Shown: in pieces, positions 15,144 to 23,390 of the stretch
Layout of the letters: each line of letters starts with the position of its first letter
Numbering within the stretch: position 1 is the stretch's first letter
NCBI GenBank assembly: GCA_019310385.1
Contig: JAFDEK010000021.1
Location: 1 to 43,239, forward strand
Direction: 5' to 3'
DNA length: 43,239 bases
DNA from: Deltaproteobacteria bacterium
Lineage (GTDB): Bacteria > Myxococcota_A > UBA9160 > UBA4427
The notes under the pieces: model-generated
Databases searched by the model: none
The model's input: only the letters and a program-made list of their open reading frames with translations
What the model was told of the DNA's origin: nothing
Program-made: the position numbers and the translations under genes

Positions 15144-16001
15144 ATGCCCATCGATCCCTCCAAAGCGCTCGGGGCCGAGCTCGGCGACAGCGAGAACAGC
15201 TGGAGCCACGACGACGTCATCCTCTACCACCTCGGCGTGGGAGCCGGCGTGCCCCCTACCGACGAGGGCGAGCTCGAGTACACCTACGAGAAGAAGCTGA
15301 AGGTACTGCCGAGCTTCGCCGTGATCCCCACCTTCGGCTCCATGATGGGCATCGGCGGCGTCGAAGGTCTGAGCTTCAACTTCGCCATGCTGCTCCACGG
15401 CGAGCAGGAGGTCATCATTCACAAGCCCATTCCCCCGGCATGCACCACGCGCAGCAAGGGCCGGGTGGCGGAGCTCTGGGACAAGGGCAAGGCCTGCCTC
15501 TGCGTTCTCGAGGTGGACACGGTGGAGGCCGATTCCGGCGATCCCCTCTTCACCAACCGCTTCAGCCTCTTCCTGCGCGGCGAGGGCGGCTTCGGGGGCG
15601 AGCCCGGTCCCAAGGCGGGCAACAAGGCGCCCGAGCGCGAGCCCGACGGCACCGTCGAGCGCTCGACGCTCCCCCAGCAGGCGCTGCTCTACCGGCTTTC
15701 GGGAGACAAGAACCCGCTCCACGCCGACCCAGAGATCGCCAAGATGGCGGGCTTCGACAAGCCCATCATCCACGGCCTCTGCTCCTACGGGATCGTGTGC
15801 AAGGCCATCGTGGACGAGGTGCTCGGTGGCGACGTCACCCAGGTGACGGGCTACGCGGCCCGCTTCGCGGGCGTCGGCTTCCCGGGCGAGACCTATCAGA
15901 TCTCGTACTGGAAAGAGGGTGACAAGATCCTCGTCACCGCCACCTCCAAAGAACGCGGCGCCCCCATCATCACCAACGCCGCCCTAACCCTCCGCAGCTA
16001 A
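15144..16001 (+). CDS. MaoC-family enoyl-CoA hydratase 2
   Basis: A 285-residue double hot-dog protein. The C-terminal half holds the hydratase-2 motif YRLSGDKNPLHADP (Asp188, Asn190, His193), followed by the PIIHGLCSYG segment. The N-terminal hot-dog lacks the motif, as in eukaryotic MFE-2. It hydrates trans-2-enoyl-CoA to (3R)-hydroxyacyl-CoA, the substrate of the upstream SDR. The upstream gap contains AAGGAGAAAG, a good ribosome site. The TAA stop (15999-16001) is the first part of a TAACGGAAGG motif repeated inside the adjoining palindrome, so the repeat element directly abuts the coding sequence. Confidence 0.92.
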   Translation: MPIDPSKALGAELGDSENSWSHDDVILYHLGVGAGVPPTDEGELEYTYEKKLKVLPSFAVIPTFGSMMGIGGVEGLSFNFAMLLHGEQEVIIHKPIPPACTTRSKGRVAELWDKGKACLCVLEVDTVEADSGDPLFTNRFSLFLRGEGGFGGEPGPKAGNKAPEREPDGTVERSTLPQQALLYRLSGDKNPLHADPEIAKMAGFDKPIIHGLCSYGIVCKAIVDEVLGGDVTQVTGYAARFAGVGFPGETYQISYWKEGDKILVTATSKERGAPIITNAALTLRS

Positions 16002-16078
16002 CGGAAGGGGGGGGGGACGGTCCTTAACGGAAGGTGCAGTTGCACCTTCCGTTAAGGACCGTCCCCGGGTTTGCGTTA
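15999..16078. repeat. REP/REPIN-like palindromic element between convergent genes
   Basis: A core palindrome at 16013-16066 has two perfect 26-base arms around a 2-base GT spacer. Each arm contains GACGGTCCTTAACGGAAGG and ends TGCA. The motif TAACGGAAGG also occurs outside the core at 15999-16008, where its TAA is the MaoC stop. CGTTA at 16074-16078 supplies the stop of the convergent sensor. A run of ten G (16007-16016) joins the left flank to the core. The structure resembles REP doublets mobilised by RAYT transposases, but no RAYT is in the window. It could also act as a bidirectional terminator. Confidence 0.85.
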
Positions 16079-17623
16079 AGGGGTGAGGTCGCGGAGGAAG
16101 CCGAAGAAGAGCTGTTTGCCGGCGATCATCATGGGACAGACGGTGAGCTCTACAGGGAATTCGGCGCCGCCTTTGCGCATGGCCGTGAGCTCGTCGATGT
16201 GCTTGTCGATGATGGGCCCCTCGCCCGTGGCGAGATAGTGCTCGAGGCCTACCCGGTGGGCCTCGCGGTGGGTCGGCGGGATGATGAGGTCGGCGACCAG
16301 CATGCCCTGCACCTCGCCGGGCGTGTAGCCGAAGATGCGCTGCGCCATGGGGTTGAATTCCAGCACGATCCCCTTCTCGTTCATCACGACGATTCCGTCG
16401 AGGGCCGCGGTCATCAGCTTGCTGCGGACCCGCTCCAGGCGCTGCAGCGCCTCATGGGCGGCCCGGCGCCTCTCCAGCGCGGCCGCCAGGAGCCAGCCGA
16501 CCAGCAGGAGGGTGAAGAGCAGGGGCATGGCGATCACCAGCAGCCGCGTGGCCGTGCGGACCGCGATGTCGTCGAGAAGGGCGCGGGGCACCAGGGAGAT
16601 GAGGATCCAGAAGCCGCGCACGTGGGTATCGGCGCGGGCCGCGGACGGCCGCTGTGAGACCGTCTCGAAGAAGAAGAGGCCGTCGCTGCTCTCGATCGGC
16701 CCCGGCTGGCCCTCTGTCATCCGCTCCCAGACGTCGGGGAAGGTGCGCTGGAAGCTCCTTCCGTGCTCGAGCATGAAGCCCCACTCGACCTCCGGCCGAT
16801 GCTGGAGCCAATAGCCCTCCGGGTCGACGATCATGCGCTGAACGCCGGCCCGGTCGGCGTTCAGCTCGAATGCGCGCAGAAAGCGTTCGCCGCGGGCGTT
16901 GAGCACGACGATGCCGTGGCGCCGCCCCGCTTCGTCGTCGATGGGGGTCGCGAGCCGGACAACCGACCGGCGGGGCTCCTCGACCACCCCGCGCTCGATG
17001 TTCAGCTCCATGGGCGACACGAAGGCTTCACCCACTCGGAGGCCCATGGTGTCGCGAAAATAGGGGCGGTCGCCCTTGTTCTGGAGCTCGCTTGCGGGCG
17101 CGACGCGCGCTGTGCCCGAGAGGTCTTCGACGCGGATGATCTCCTGACCCGTCGCGCCGATCAGGCGTACCTGGAAGTAGCCGGCCCGGTGTCGCACCAG
17201 GGCGAGGAGGCTCCGTTCGAGGGCGGCGAGCTGGCTCGGATCATCGGCGTCCAGCGCCCCCGCCACCAGGTCCCGAACAAAGAAGAGGTCCCCGCTCGCG
17301 ATCTCCGCCTCCCGCTGGATCCGGCGCACGGCGCGCTCGATGATGGAGGACTCCTGGGTGAGGAAGCGCGCCCGTTCGGCTCCCACCTCGGCGCGGTACT
17401 CGAGCAGGAAGCCGAGCAGGAATACGACCGTCAGCGGCACGACGACGGCCAGGTAACGGGGTACCGACACCTTCGTGAGATCCTGGAGCAGGCCACCGGA
17501 GGGTTGATCGTCCGCCGACCACCAATCCTGTTCTTGCGTCTGTTTCTTCATTTGTTCTTGGTTCTCTTCCCGTTCTTCTTCCCGTCTCTGTTCCTGTGTC
17601 GGAGGTTGCGTTGGTCGCTTCAC
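16076..17623 (-). CDS. Membrane sensor: Cache-type extracytoplasmic domain plus PAS, no output domain
   Basis: A 515-residue protein with a Glu/Gln-rich N-terminus (1-33), TM1 (about 57-75), a periplasmic region of about 280 residues with dCache-like features (KGDRPYFRDTMGLRVGEAFVSP, residues 183-204), TM2 (361-383), a short coiled coil and a PAS domain (402-513; FNPMAQRIFGYTPGEVQG). It stops at FLRDLTP, exactly where most relatives continue (RDLTERK...) into a histidine kinase or GGDEF domain. The stop lies beside the palindromic element, so truncation by that element is possible. Alternatively it signals through a partner. Start: GTG at 17623 with GGAA 8 bases upstream; an in-frame ATG at 17551 is also possible. 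Confidence 0.8.
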   Translation of the reverse strand: MKRPTQPPTQEQRREEEREENQEQMKKQTQEQDWWSADDQPSGGLLQDLTKVSVPRYLAVVVPLTVVFLLGFLLEYRAEVGAERARFLTQESSIIERAVRRIQREAEIASGDLFFVRDLVAGALDADDPSQLAALERSLLALVRHRAGYFQVRLIGATGQEIIRVEDLSGTARVAPASELQNKGDRPYFRDTMGLRVGEAFVSPMELNIERGVVEEPRRSVVRLATPIDDEAGRRHGIVVLNARGERFLRAFELNADRAGVQRMIVDPEGYWLQHRPEVEWGFMLEHGRSFQRTFPDVWERMTEGQPGPIESSDGLFFFETVSQRPSAARADTHVRGFWILISLVPRALLDDIAVRTATRLLVIAMPLLFTLLLVGWLLAAALERRRAAHEALQRLERVRSKLMTAALDGIVVMNEKGIVLEFNPMAQRIFGYTPGEVQGMLVADLIIPPTHREAHRVGLEHYLATGEGPIIDKHIDELTAMRKGGAEFPVELTVCPMMIAGKQLFFGFLRDLTP

Positions 17624-17702
17624 TTGATGTTTCCATGCGGCGACATTCTATCGCAGTCGACCACTGACTCGCTCGCCCGCAGCACCGCGCTACCGTCACG
17701 CC

Positions 17703-18893
17703 ATGGCCGACTCCCTGCGCTCGCACTGGATTCTGGATTCCGAGGTCGCCTTCCTCAATCACGGCTCCTTCGGGGCCTGCCCGAAGGCGGTGCTCGACGC
17801 GCAGACCCGCTACCGCGAGCGCCTCGAGCGCGAGCCGATGACCTTCTTTCTGCGCGACGGCGCAGGGCTGCTTTCGGCTGCCCGGCAGGCTCTCGGTGAT
17901 TTCGTGGGCGCGGACGCCGAAGAGCTCGCCTTTGTGCCCAACGTCACGGCCGGGATCAACGCCCTGCTCCATTCCATGCACTTCGATCCCGGGGACGAGC
18001 TGCTCGTCAGCGACCACGCCTACAACGCGAGCCGGAATATCCTCGATGAGGTCGCCCGGCGCGATGGCTGCAAAGTGGTGGTGGTGCGCATTCCCTTTCC
18101 CATCGATTCGCCCGAGCGTGTCGTGCAGCTCGTCCAGGAGAGCGTGACGCCGAAGACGCGCGCCGCCCTGCTGGACCACGTGACCAGTCCCACCGGGCTT
18201 GTCCTGCCCCTCGAAGCCATGATCGAAGCCCTCCACGAGCGGGGCATCGAGGTGGTGGTGGACGGCGCCCATGCGCCGGGCATGCTGGACCTCGATCTCC
18301 GCTCCCTGGGTGCGGACTACTACGCGGCAAATTGCCACAAATGGCTCTGCTCCCCCAAGACCGCCGGCTTCATCTACGTGCCCCTCCCGCGCCAGGGCGA
18401 AGTGCGTCCCCGGATCATCAGCCACGGCGCGAACGCGGGCCTCGAGGGGCCGGCGCGCTTTCGGGCGGAGTTCGATTGGACGGGCACCCGCGACATTACG
18501 CCCTGGCTCGCCACCGGCGACGCCATCGCCTTCCTGGGCGGCCTGCTGCCCGGCGGCTGGCCCGCCCTTCGCGAGCGCAATCGCAACCTGGTGCTGTGGG
18601 CGCGGGAGCACGTGGCCCGCAAGCTCGGCGTCGCGCTCCCCTGTCCCGACTCGATGGTGGGGAGCATGGCGGCCCTCATCCTTCCCGCGTCGGAACGCTT
18701 CCCCGCCCGGGGCCGCGATAGCCACTTCGCCCTCCACCCCCTCAACACCGCGCTCTTCGAGCAGTACCGGGTCGAGATCCCCGTGCACGGCTGCCCGGGG
18801 TCGGGAGAAACCCTGGTGCGGCTCTCCGCAGCGCTCTACAACGAGCGCGGGGACTACGAGAGGCTCGCGGAGGCCCTGGCTGCGCTGCTCTGA
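17703..18893 (+). CDS. Class V PLP-dependent aminotransferase (isopenicillin N epimerase-like)
   Basis: A 396-residue fold-type I PLP enzyme. The N-terminus FLNHGSFGACPKAV is typical of the isopenicillin N epimerase/ergothioneine-lyase-like branch. DGAHAPG (Asp187, His190) binds the cofactor and Lys213 in NCHKWLCSPK is the Schiff-base lysine. Typical reactions are epimerisation, C-S lysis or transamination of amino acids; the substrate is not predictable. Its last 40 bases overlap, tail to tail, the end of the GT87 gene on the other strand. It is divergent from the Cache-PAS sensor, with about 80 bases between starts. Confidence 0.88.
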   Translation: MADSLRSHWILDSEVAFLNHGSFGACPKAVLDAQTRYRERLEREPMTFFLRDGAGLLSAARQALGDFVGADAEELAFVPNVTAGINALLHSMHFDPGDELLVSDHAYNASRNILDEVARRDGCKVVVVRIPFPIDSPERVVQLVQESVTPKTRAALLDHVTSPTGLVLPLEAMIEALHERGIEVVVDGAHAPGMLDLDLRSLGADYYAANCHKWLCSPKTAGFIYVPLPRQGEVRPRIISHGANAGLEGPARFRAEFDWTGTRDITPWLATGDAIAFLGGLLPGGWPALRERNRNLVLWAREHVARKLGVALPCPDSMVGSMAALILPASERFPARGRDSHFALHPLNTALFEQYRVEIPVHGCPGSGETLVRLSAALYNERGDYERLAEALAALL

Positions 18894-20302
18894 GATCCCG
18901 GCTGCGCCGCCGCATCAGCGCGGTGCTTCAACAGGCAGAGCACGGCGAGCAAGAGCAAGCCTCCGAAGTAGACGTAGGACTGCAGGAAGTTGAAAGGCGT
19001 CTCGGCCAGGCGATTCAAGACCCGATAGTTGTTGCTGATCAGCATGAAGGCCGCGACGAAGGCGATCAGCAGCCCCCGCTGACCCGGGCGAGTGAGGGCC
19101 AGCACGGCGGGCAGCGCCAGGGCGAAGAGGGGCAGGGTCACGCCGTAGTGGTGGGTCCAGACCGTCGGTGCGGCCAGGGTCGAGCAGAGGATCACGATCG
19201 CCAGATCGAGAGGGTCGAGAGGATCGAGAGGGCCGTGGGAATCTGCCGGCGCGGGGGCGCCGCCGCGCCGGTGGCCGAGGCGGAGCCCCCCGAATCCAAG
19301 CCCCCCGAATCCAAGACCCAGGGCGACGAGCGCAAGGGAGCTCAGCACGGTTCCCGCGTGGACCCAGGGGTCGTAAGCGACGAAGACGTCGCGTGACCAT
19401 TCGAGAGAATTGCCGTTTTCGAAGAAGCGGTGGAGCAGGCCGTTCATCGACTGGTTGGGGTGGAACACCTCGCCCAGGCGTGAGATGTCCTCGAGTACGC
19501 GCAAGTAGTCGACGTGATTGGTCCAGCCATACATTCCGAGCGAGACGAGCGCAAAGACCGCCATGGGAAGCGCAAAGCCGACGACGAAGTCCCAATGACG
19601 CCGCAGCACCGCCCATATCACGACCAGGGCCAGGGTCGGCTTGATGGCACAGATCAGGGCGATGAGCGCCCCGGACGCGCGCCTCCGGTCCTCGAGCCAG
19701 GCCCACACCACGCAGGCGATGAGCAGATCGATCCAGATCTGGATCTGCCCCAGGTAGTAGCCGCGCACCACAGGGTAGAAGGTGAGGGTCACCAGCACGG
19801 CCAGGCCTGCGAAGAGCAGCTCTTCGGTCCGGGAGGCCCCTCCGGTGCCGTAGCGTTTGCGGCTCAGACGAAAGATCCGCGCCACGACGAGCGCAAGCAA
19901 GACGATTGCCCACCAGGAGATGGAGTTGAGCAGCTCGTTCCCGTTCGGCTCTTCCATGGGGAGCAGGCGCAGCGCCTCGAATACGAGCAGGCTCGACGGT
20001 GGGTACTGGAAGCGGACCTGGTTGTCGAACCAGAGGACACTGTAGACGGGCTTCTCCCGCGGCTCGTCCATGAAGACGAGGGCCGTGCGCATGGGCTTCC
20101 ACGAATCACTGTGGGCTCCCCTGGCGATGTAGGCCCGGGTGTAGTCGAGCGTAGTCGTGTGCTGGGGCTGCCAGGGGAGATGGGGCAGTGCCACATTGAC
20201 GAGGACGCCGTTCGCGACGGCGAAGAGCAGCAGCGCGATCGCGAGGCGCGAGGGCCCGGGCAGGCGGCGCTGGGGTGCGAGGCTCTCTCCCGTCGTCGGC
20301 AT
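18854..20302 (-). CDS. GT87-family (DUF2029) integral-membrane glycosyltransferase
   Basis: About 482 residues with roughly ten transmembrane segments. The FQYPPSSLLVFEAL motif after the first loop is the mark of GT87/DUF2029 polyprenyl-phosphate-sugar-dependent mannosyltransferase-like proteins. These transfer a sugar from a lipid donor on the outer face of the inner membrane. The loop near residues 335-370 is encoded by two sets of short tandem repeats (9-base and 15-base units), giving Asp-Pro-Leu and Gly-Leu-Gly-Phe-Gly repeats. The start is uncertain: the ATG at 20302 gives a sensible N-terminal signal anchor but has no clear ribosome site. The 3' end overlaps the convergent aminotransferase by 40 bases. 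Confidence 0.78.
   Translation of the reverse strand: MPTTGESLAPQRRLPGPSRLAIALLLFAVANGVLVNVALPHLPWQPQHTTTLDYTRAYIARGAHSDSWKPMRTALVFMDEPREKPVYSVLWFDNQVRFQYPPSSLLVFEALRLLPMEEPNGNELLNSISWWAIVLLALVVARIFRLSRKRYGTGGASRTEELLFAGLAVLVTLTFYPVVRGYYLGQIQIWIDLLIACVVWAWLEDRRRASGALIALICAIKPTLALVVIWAVLRRHWDFVVGFALPMAVFALVSLGMYGWTNHVDYLRVLEDISRLGEVFHPNQSMNGLLHRFFENGNSLEWSRDVFVAYDPWVHAGTVLSSLALVALGLGFGGLGFGGLRLGHRRGGAPAPADSHGPLDPLDPLDLAIVILCSTLAAPTVWTHHYGVTLPLFALALPAVLALTRPGQRGLLIAFVAAFMLISNNYRVLNRLAETPFNFLQSYVYFGGLLLLAVLCLLKHRADAAAQPGSQSSAARASASLS
19204..19230. repeat. Three 9-base tandem repeats in the GT87 gene
   Basis: GATCGAGAG, GGTCGAGAG and GATCGAGAG run consecutively. They encode Asp-Pro-Leu-type repeats in a loop between membrane helices. 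Confidence 0.7.
19286..19315. repeat. Exact 15-base direct duplication in the GT87 gene
   Basis: CCCCCCGAATCCAAG occurs twice back to back (19286, 19301) without mismatch. It encodes a duplicated Leu-Gly-Phe-Gly-Gly pentad. It is 56 bases from the 9-base repeats in the same loop region. Confidence 0.85.
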
Positions 20303-20494
20303 CGCGGTGGAGACTATCACAGGGATCCAAGCGCCCGATGTCAGCGATGTCGCGTTGCTCCACAGCCCTCGCATCCGATCGCTGCTGGGTACTACATCGC
20401 GCGGGCGACGTAGGGAAGTTTCATGGAAGCGCGCGCATCCCGCTTCCCGGCGCAGGGCCGTACACGGGGATCGGGTCGGGTGGTACACTCGAAG

Positions 20495-20520
20495 CGAGGT
20501 CTGACCTCGGGCGATTTTTT
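20495..20520 (+). terminator. Hairpin followed by six T, upstream of the LLM gene
   Basis: CGAGGT-CTG-ACCTCG (20495-20509) followed after GGCGA by TTTTTT (20515-20520). On the plus strand this resembles an intrinsic terminator or a leader attenuator, ending 48 bases before the LLM oxidoreductase start. No gene ends on the plus strand just upstream, so a regulatory leader is the more interesting reading. The stem is short (6 bases). Confidence 0.35.
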
Positions 20521-20567
20521 CGGGTGAAATCTGCCTCACGGTGTTGCCGGGAAGGGGAGGAGTGAAG

Positions 20568-21512
20568 ATGTCTGAGCCGCTCGTTCTGGGAGATTCGATT
20601 CGCTGCGGAATGGTGATGGCCGGGCAGCAGCGCGAGTCGGTGCTCGACATGGCGCGCCGCATCGAAGCGACGGGCTTCGACTCGATCTGGGTGGGAGATC
20701 ACATCTCCTTCTACATCCCCATCCTGGAGTCCCTCACCCTGCTCTCCTTCGTGGCGGCCGCTACGGAGCGGGTGCGGCTGTGCACCGGCATCTATCTTGC
20801 GCCCCTGCGCCATCCCACCACGAGCGCGAAGGTGACCTCCACCCTCGACGTCCTCTCGGGTGGGCGGCTCACCCTCGGCCTGGGTGTAGGGGGCGAGTTT
20901 CCGCCGGAGTTCGAGGCCTGTGGCGTGCCGGTGAAGGAGCGCGGCGCCCGCACGGACGAGAGCATCGAGATCATGCGGCGGCTGTGGAGCGAGGACGGGG
21001 TCGAGCACCAAGGTCGTCACTTCCAGTTCGGCCCCGTGACCCTCGCGCCGAAGCCGATCCAGCCGGGCGGTCCGCCCATCATCGTCGGCGGCCGCAAGGG
21101 GCCGAGCTTCCGCCGGGCCGGCCAGCTCGGCGACGGCTACATCTCCCACATGTGCTCGGCGGAGCAGTACGCGACCAACATGGAGGACATCGCCCGGCAC
21201 GCGAGTGCGGCGGGGCGCAAGGAGGTCGATTTCGAGACCGTGGCCTTCCTCTTTACCGTCCTCGATGACGACTACGACAAGGCCCTCGACCGCGCCGCCA
21301 GCACCCTGCAGATGATCTACAACCGGCCCTTCCGCGATGCCGCCCAGAAGTACTGTCTGCTCGGCCGCCCCGCCGACTTCCTCGAGCAGATGCAGGCCTT
21401 CGCCCGCTCGGGCGCCCGGCACTTCGTCTTCTCGATGCTGAGCGACCCGGCGCAGTTCATCGACGCCTTCGAGAAGGAGATCCGGCCGGGGCTGTCGCAA
21501 ATCGAGCTGTGA
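20568..21512 (+). CDS. LLM-class (luciferase-like) F420- or flavin-dependent oxidoreductase
   Basis: A 314-residue TIM-barrel protein of the luciferase-like monooxygenase superfamily. Evidence: GFDSIWVGDH, LCTGIYLAPLRHPTTSAKVTSTLDVLSGGRLTLGLG-type strands, a GGEFPPEFEACG segment and the PPIIVGGR strand. This layout is common to F420-dependent and FMN-dependent members; no F420 biosynthesis gene is visible. The ATG at 20568 follows GGAGG with 7-base spacing, so the nine residues of the longer frame are excluded. Substrate unknown. It converges with the small unknown gene at 21525, 12 bases away. Confidence 0.88.
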   Translation: MSEPLVLGDSIRCGMVMAGQQRESVLDMARRIEATGFDSIWVGDHISFYIPILESLTLLSFVAAATERVRLCTGIYLAPLRHPTTSAKVTSTLDVLSGGRLTLGLGVGGEFPPEFEACGVPVKERGARTDESIEIMRRLWSEDGVEHQGRHFQFGPVTLAPKPIQPGGPPIIVGGRKGPSFRRAGQLGDGYISHMCSAEQYATNMEDIARHASAAGRKEVDFETVAFLFTVLDDDYDKALDRAASTLQMIYNRPFRDAAQKYCLLGRPADFLEQMQAFARSGARHFVFSMLSDPAQFIDAFEKEIRPGLSQIEL

Positions 21513-21524
21513 GAATGCAAGTGA

Positions 21525-22016
21525 CTAGGCCGAGCCCTCGGCTGCATCGAGCACCTCGTCGAGGATGGGCCAGTCGACGGCGCTCTGGGCCGCGAAGGCC
21601 TGGAGGAGCAGGAGGCGGTCCAGGTCGCTGTCGTCGCCGCGGAAGCTCGCGATGGCCTCGCGCAGCTTCGCGTCTTCGGGCTGGGGGGGCGCGTCCTCCT
21701 TGAGGGTGCCCTCCTCGTGGGCGATGCCCAGGCCGTCCAGCCACTCGACGAGGACCTTGTTTTCGCACTCGAGGAAGTAGACCGCCAGCATCTCCTCGGC
21801 GACACCGTTGGACGCCACCCGCGCCAGGGCGCGGCGCACCGCGGCGGCCCGCTTGGGGAAGGGTTGCTTGACGAGGAACTGGGGCCGGGCCTTCATGGCG
21901 GCCGCAGAGGCGTAGACCGCCTGGGTGAAGGTCGCCGGCGACTGCTTGGCGATCTTGCCGAATACCTCCTCGCAACGCTCGGGCGTCATGGCGGCGAAGA
22001 TCTGATAGGCGCGCAT
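21525..22016 (-). CDS. Conserved protein of unknown function (163 aa)
   Basis: A 163-residue soluble, mostly alpha-helical, acidic protein beginning MRAYQIFAAMTPERCEEVFG. The sequence looks genuine (balanced composition, regular helix pattern). I recognise no domain. The ATG at 22016 has GGGAA about 12 bases upstream. The in-frame region before it is the 15-base repeat array, which would add a Ser/Thr repeat and is probably not translated. It is on the same strand as heme A synthase, 101 bases downstream of it, so the two may be co-transcribed through the array. Confidence 0.65.
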   Translation of the reverse strand: MRAYQIFAAMTPERCEEVFGKIAKQSPATFTQAVYASAAAMKARPQFLVKQPFPKRAAAVRRALARVASNGVAEEMLAVYFLECENKVLVEWLDGLGIAHEEGTLKEDAPPQPEDAKLREAIASFRGDDSDLDRLLLLQAFAAQSAVDWPILDEVLDAAEGSA

Positions 22017-22039
22017 CGTTTCGGTTCCCTGTTTCCTGG

Positions 22040-22114
22040 TTGATCTAGAAGTAGTTGATCCAGAAGTAGTCGATCTAGAAGTAGCCGATCCAGAAGAAGG
22101 CGGTTCAGAAGAAC
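22040..22114. repeat. Five 15-base tandem repeats between heme A synthase and an unknown gene
   Basis: Units of TTGATCTAGAAGTAG with one to several changes start at 22040, 22055, 22070, 22085 and 22100. They fill almost the whole gap between the ctaA-like stop (22118) and the downstream gene start (22016). Divergence increases towards the ctaA end. On the transcribed strand one frame would read a Leu-Leu-Leu-Asp-Gln/Arg pentapeptide repeat, but it is out of frame with the downstream gene. Confidence 0.9.
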
Positions 22115-22117
22115 AGT

Positions 22118-23116
22118 TCAGAGCAGGGGAGCCCGCAGCCCGGGCTGCACCTCGGAGCAGACCTTGTCCACGGCGACCGGACTGAGCCAGCACTCGTAGA
22201 GGGCAAGGGTCATGGTGAGGAGGAGGGCCGCTCCGAGCCCCGTGTGCAGGCCCGTGAGCTCGGCCGGAATGCGCAGCAGGACGTTGGCGACTCCGACGCC
22301 CAGCTGTACCACCACCAGGGCGAGCAGGGTCATGGTGAGCCGCGCAACGCGCGGCGCTGCAGCCCGGGTGACGAAGGCGCAGAGCGCAAGCACCGCCACC
22401 AGCGCGTAGCCGTTGATGCGATGGAGCAGGTGGGTCCCCATGACGCCCGCAAAGCTCGGGAACCACTCACCCCGATGACAGGTGGGCCACTCGTCGCACA
22501 CCAGCCCCGCATAGGTGGAGGAGACGAGGCCCCCGAGCACCAGCTGCAGTAGCAGCAGCACGGCGCCGGCGACCAGCAGCGCCCGGGTTCCCCGCGGCAG
22601 CGGCGCCTTCGCGCGCGCCGGCTCGCTGACCTCGTGGAGGCGGTAGGCGATGAAGGCCAGACAGGCTGCGAAGGAGCTGCCGGTGACGAGGTGAGAGGTC
22701 ACGGTCCAGGCGGCCAGCAGCTTCAGCACCGTGAGGCCGCCGAGCACTACCTGGGTGGCAAGCAGCACGCCGCCGACCGCGAGCAAGGGGGCCACGGCGC
22801 GGCGGGCTGTCGGCCGCCGGAGGGAGAGGATGCACAGGACGCCGAAGCCGATCGAGACGCAGCTGGCGAGCAGGCGGTGTCCCCACTCGAAGGCGACATT
22901 CAGGTCGAACTCGGGGACCAGCACGCCGAAGCAGAGCGGCCAGTCGGGGCAGGCGAGGCCCGCACCGTTGGCCCGCACGAGGGCACCCAGCACGATGAGC
23001 AGCCAGGTGGCGACGACCAGGGACACGAAGGCCCGGCAGAGGCGTCGCAGCGCTCTCGCTTCGTCAACGCCGAGCGGCTCTCCCGGCTGCCGGCTGCTGG
23101 ACTGCTCTTGGCTCAC
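22118..23116 (-). CDS. ctaA: Heme A synthase (COX15/CtaA)
   Basis: A 332-residue, eight-helix membrane enzyme that oxidises the C8 methyl of heme O to a formyl group, giving heme A for aa3-type cytochrome oxidase. Both duplicated halves are present. Heme-ligand histidines are His80 (EWGHRL), His142 (TSHLVTG), His229/His232 (THLLHRING) and His291 (LHTGLG). Each half has an extracytoplasmic Cys pair: ACPDWPLC (Cys56, Cys62) and CDEWPTC (Cys207, Cys213). I chose the GTG at 23116; the TTG at 23215 would add 33 Arg/Pro-rich residues. No strong ribosome site supports either. Other oxidase genes are not in the window. Confidence 0.88.
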   Translation of the reverse strand: MSQEQSSSRQPGEPLGVDEARALRRLCRAFVSLVVATWLLIVLGALVRANGAGLACPDWPLCFGVLVPEFDLNVAFEWGHRLLASCVSIGFGVLCILSLRRPTARRAVAPLLAVGGVLLATQVVLGGLTVLKLLAAWTVTSHLVTGSSFAACLAFIAYRLHEVSEPARAKAPLPRGTRALLVAGAVLLLLQLVLGGLVSSTYAGLVCDEWPTCHRGEWFPSFAGVMGTHLLHRINGYALVAVLALCAFVTRAAAPRVARLTMTLLALVVVQLGVGVANVLLRIPAELTGLHTGLGAALLLTMTLALYECWLSPVAVDKVCSEVQPGLRAPLL

Positions 23117-23390
23117 GCGTTCGTCGTCTCGATTCGGGATCCTTGCGGATCCGGGGGGAAGGGCAGCGCCAGGGGCGAGGCGGCTGCTTCTGCCGCGAGA
23201 TTCGCGGAGGACCAAACTTAGGCGATGCGTCGAGACCCAACAACGGAGCCGGGCCGGGCAACCCGGCTTCGCGTTCGCGTCCCTCGGGGGATTCTTGGTT
23301 CGGGGTCCCGCTGCCGTGTATTCTCGCTGGATTCCAGGATTCCCCCGTGGATCTCTTCAGATCGGCCCTTCCAGAGTCGATACGTTGCAC

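Noticed and set aside
22040-22114. A CRISPR array
   Set aside because: Units are 15 bases, contiguous, with no unique spacers and no cas genes.
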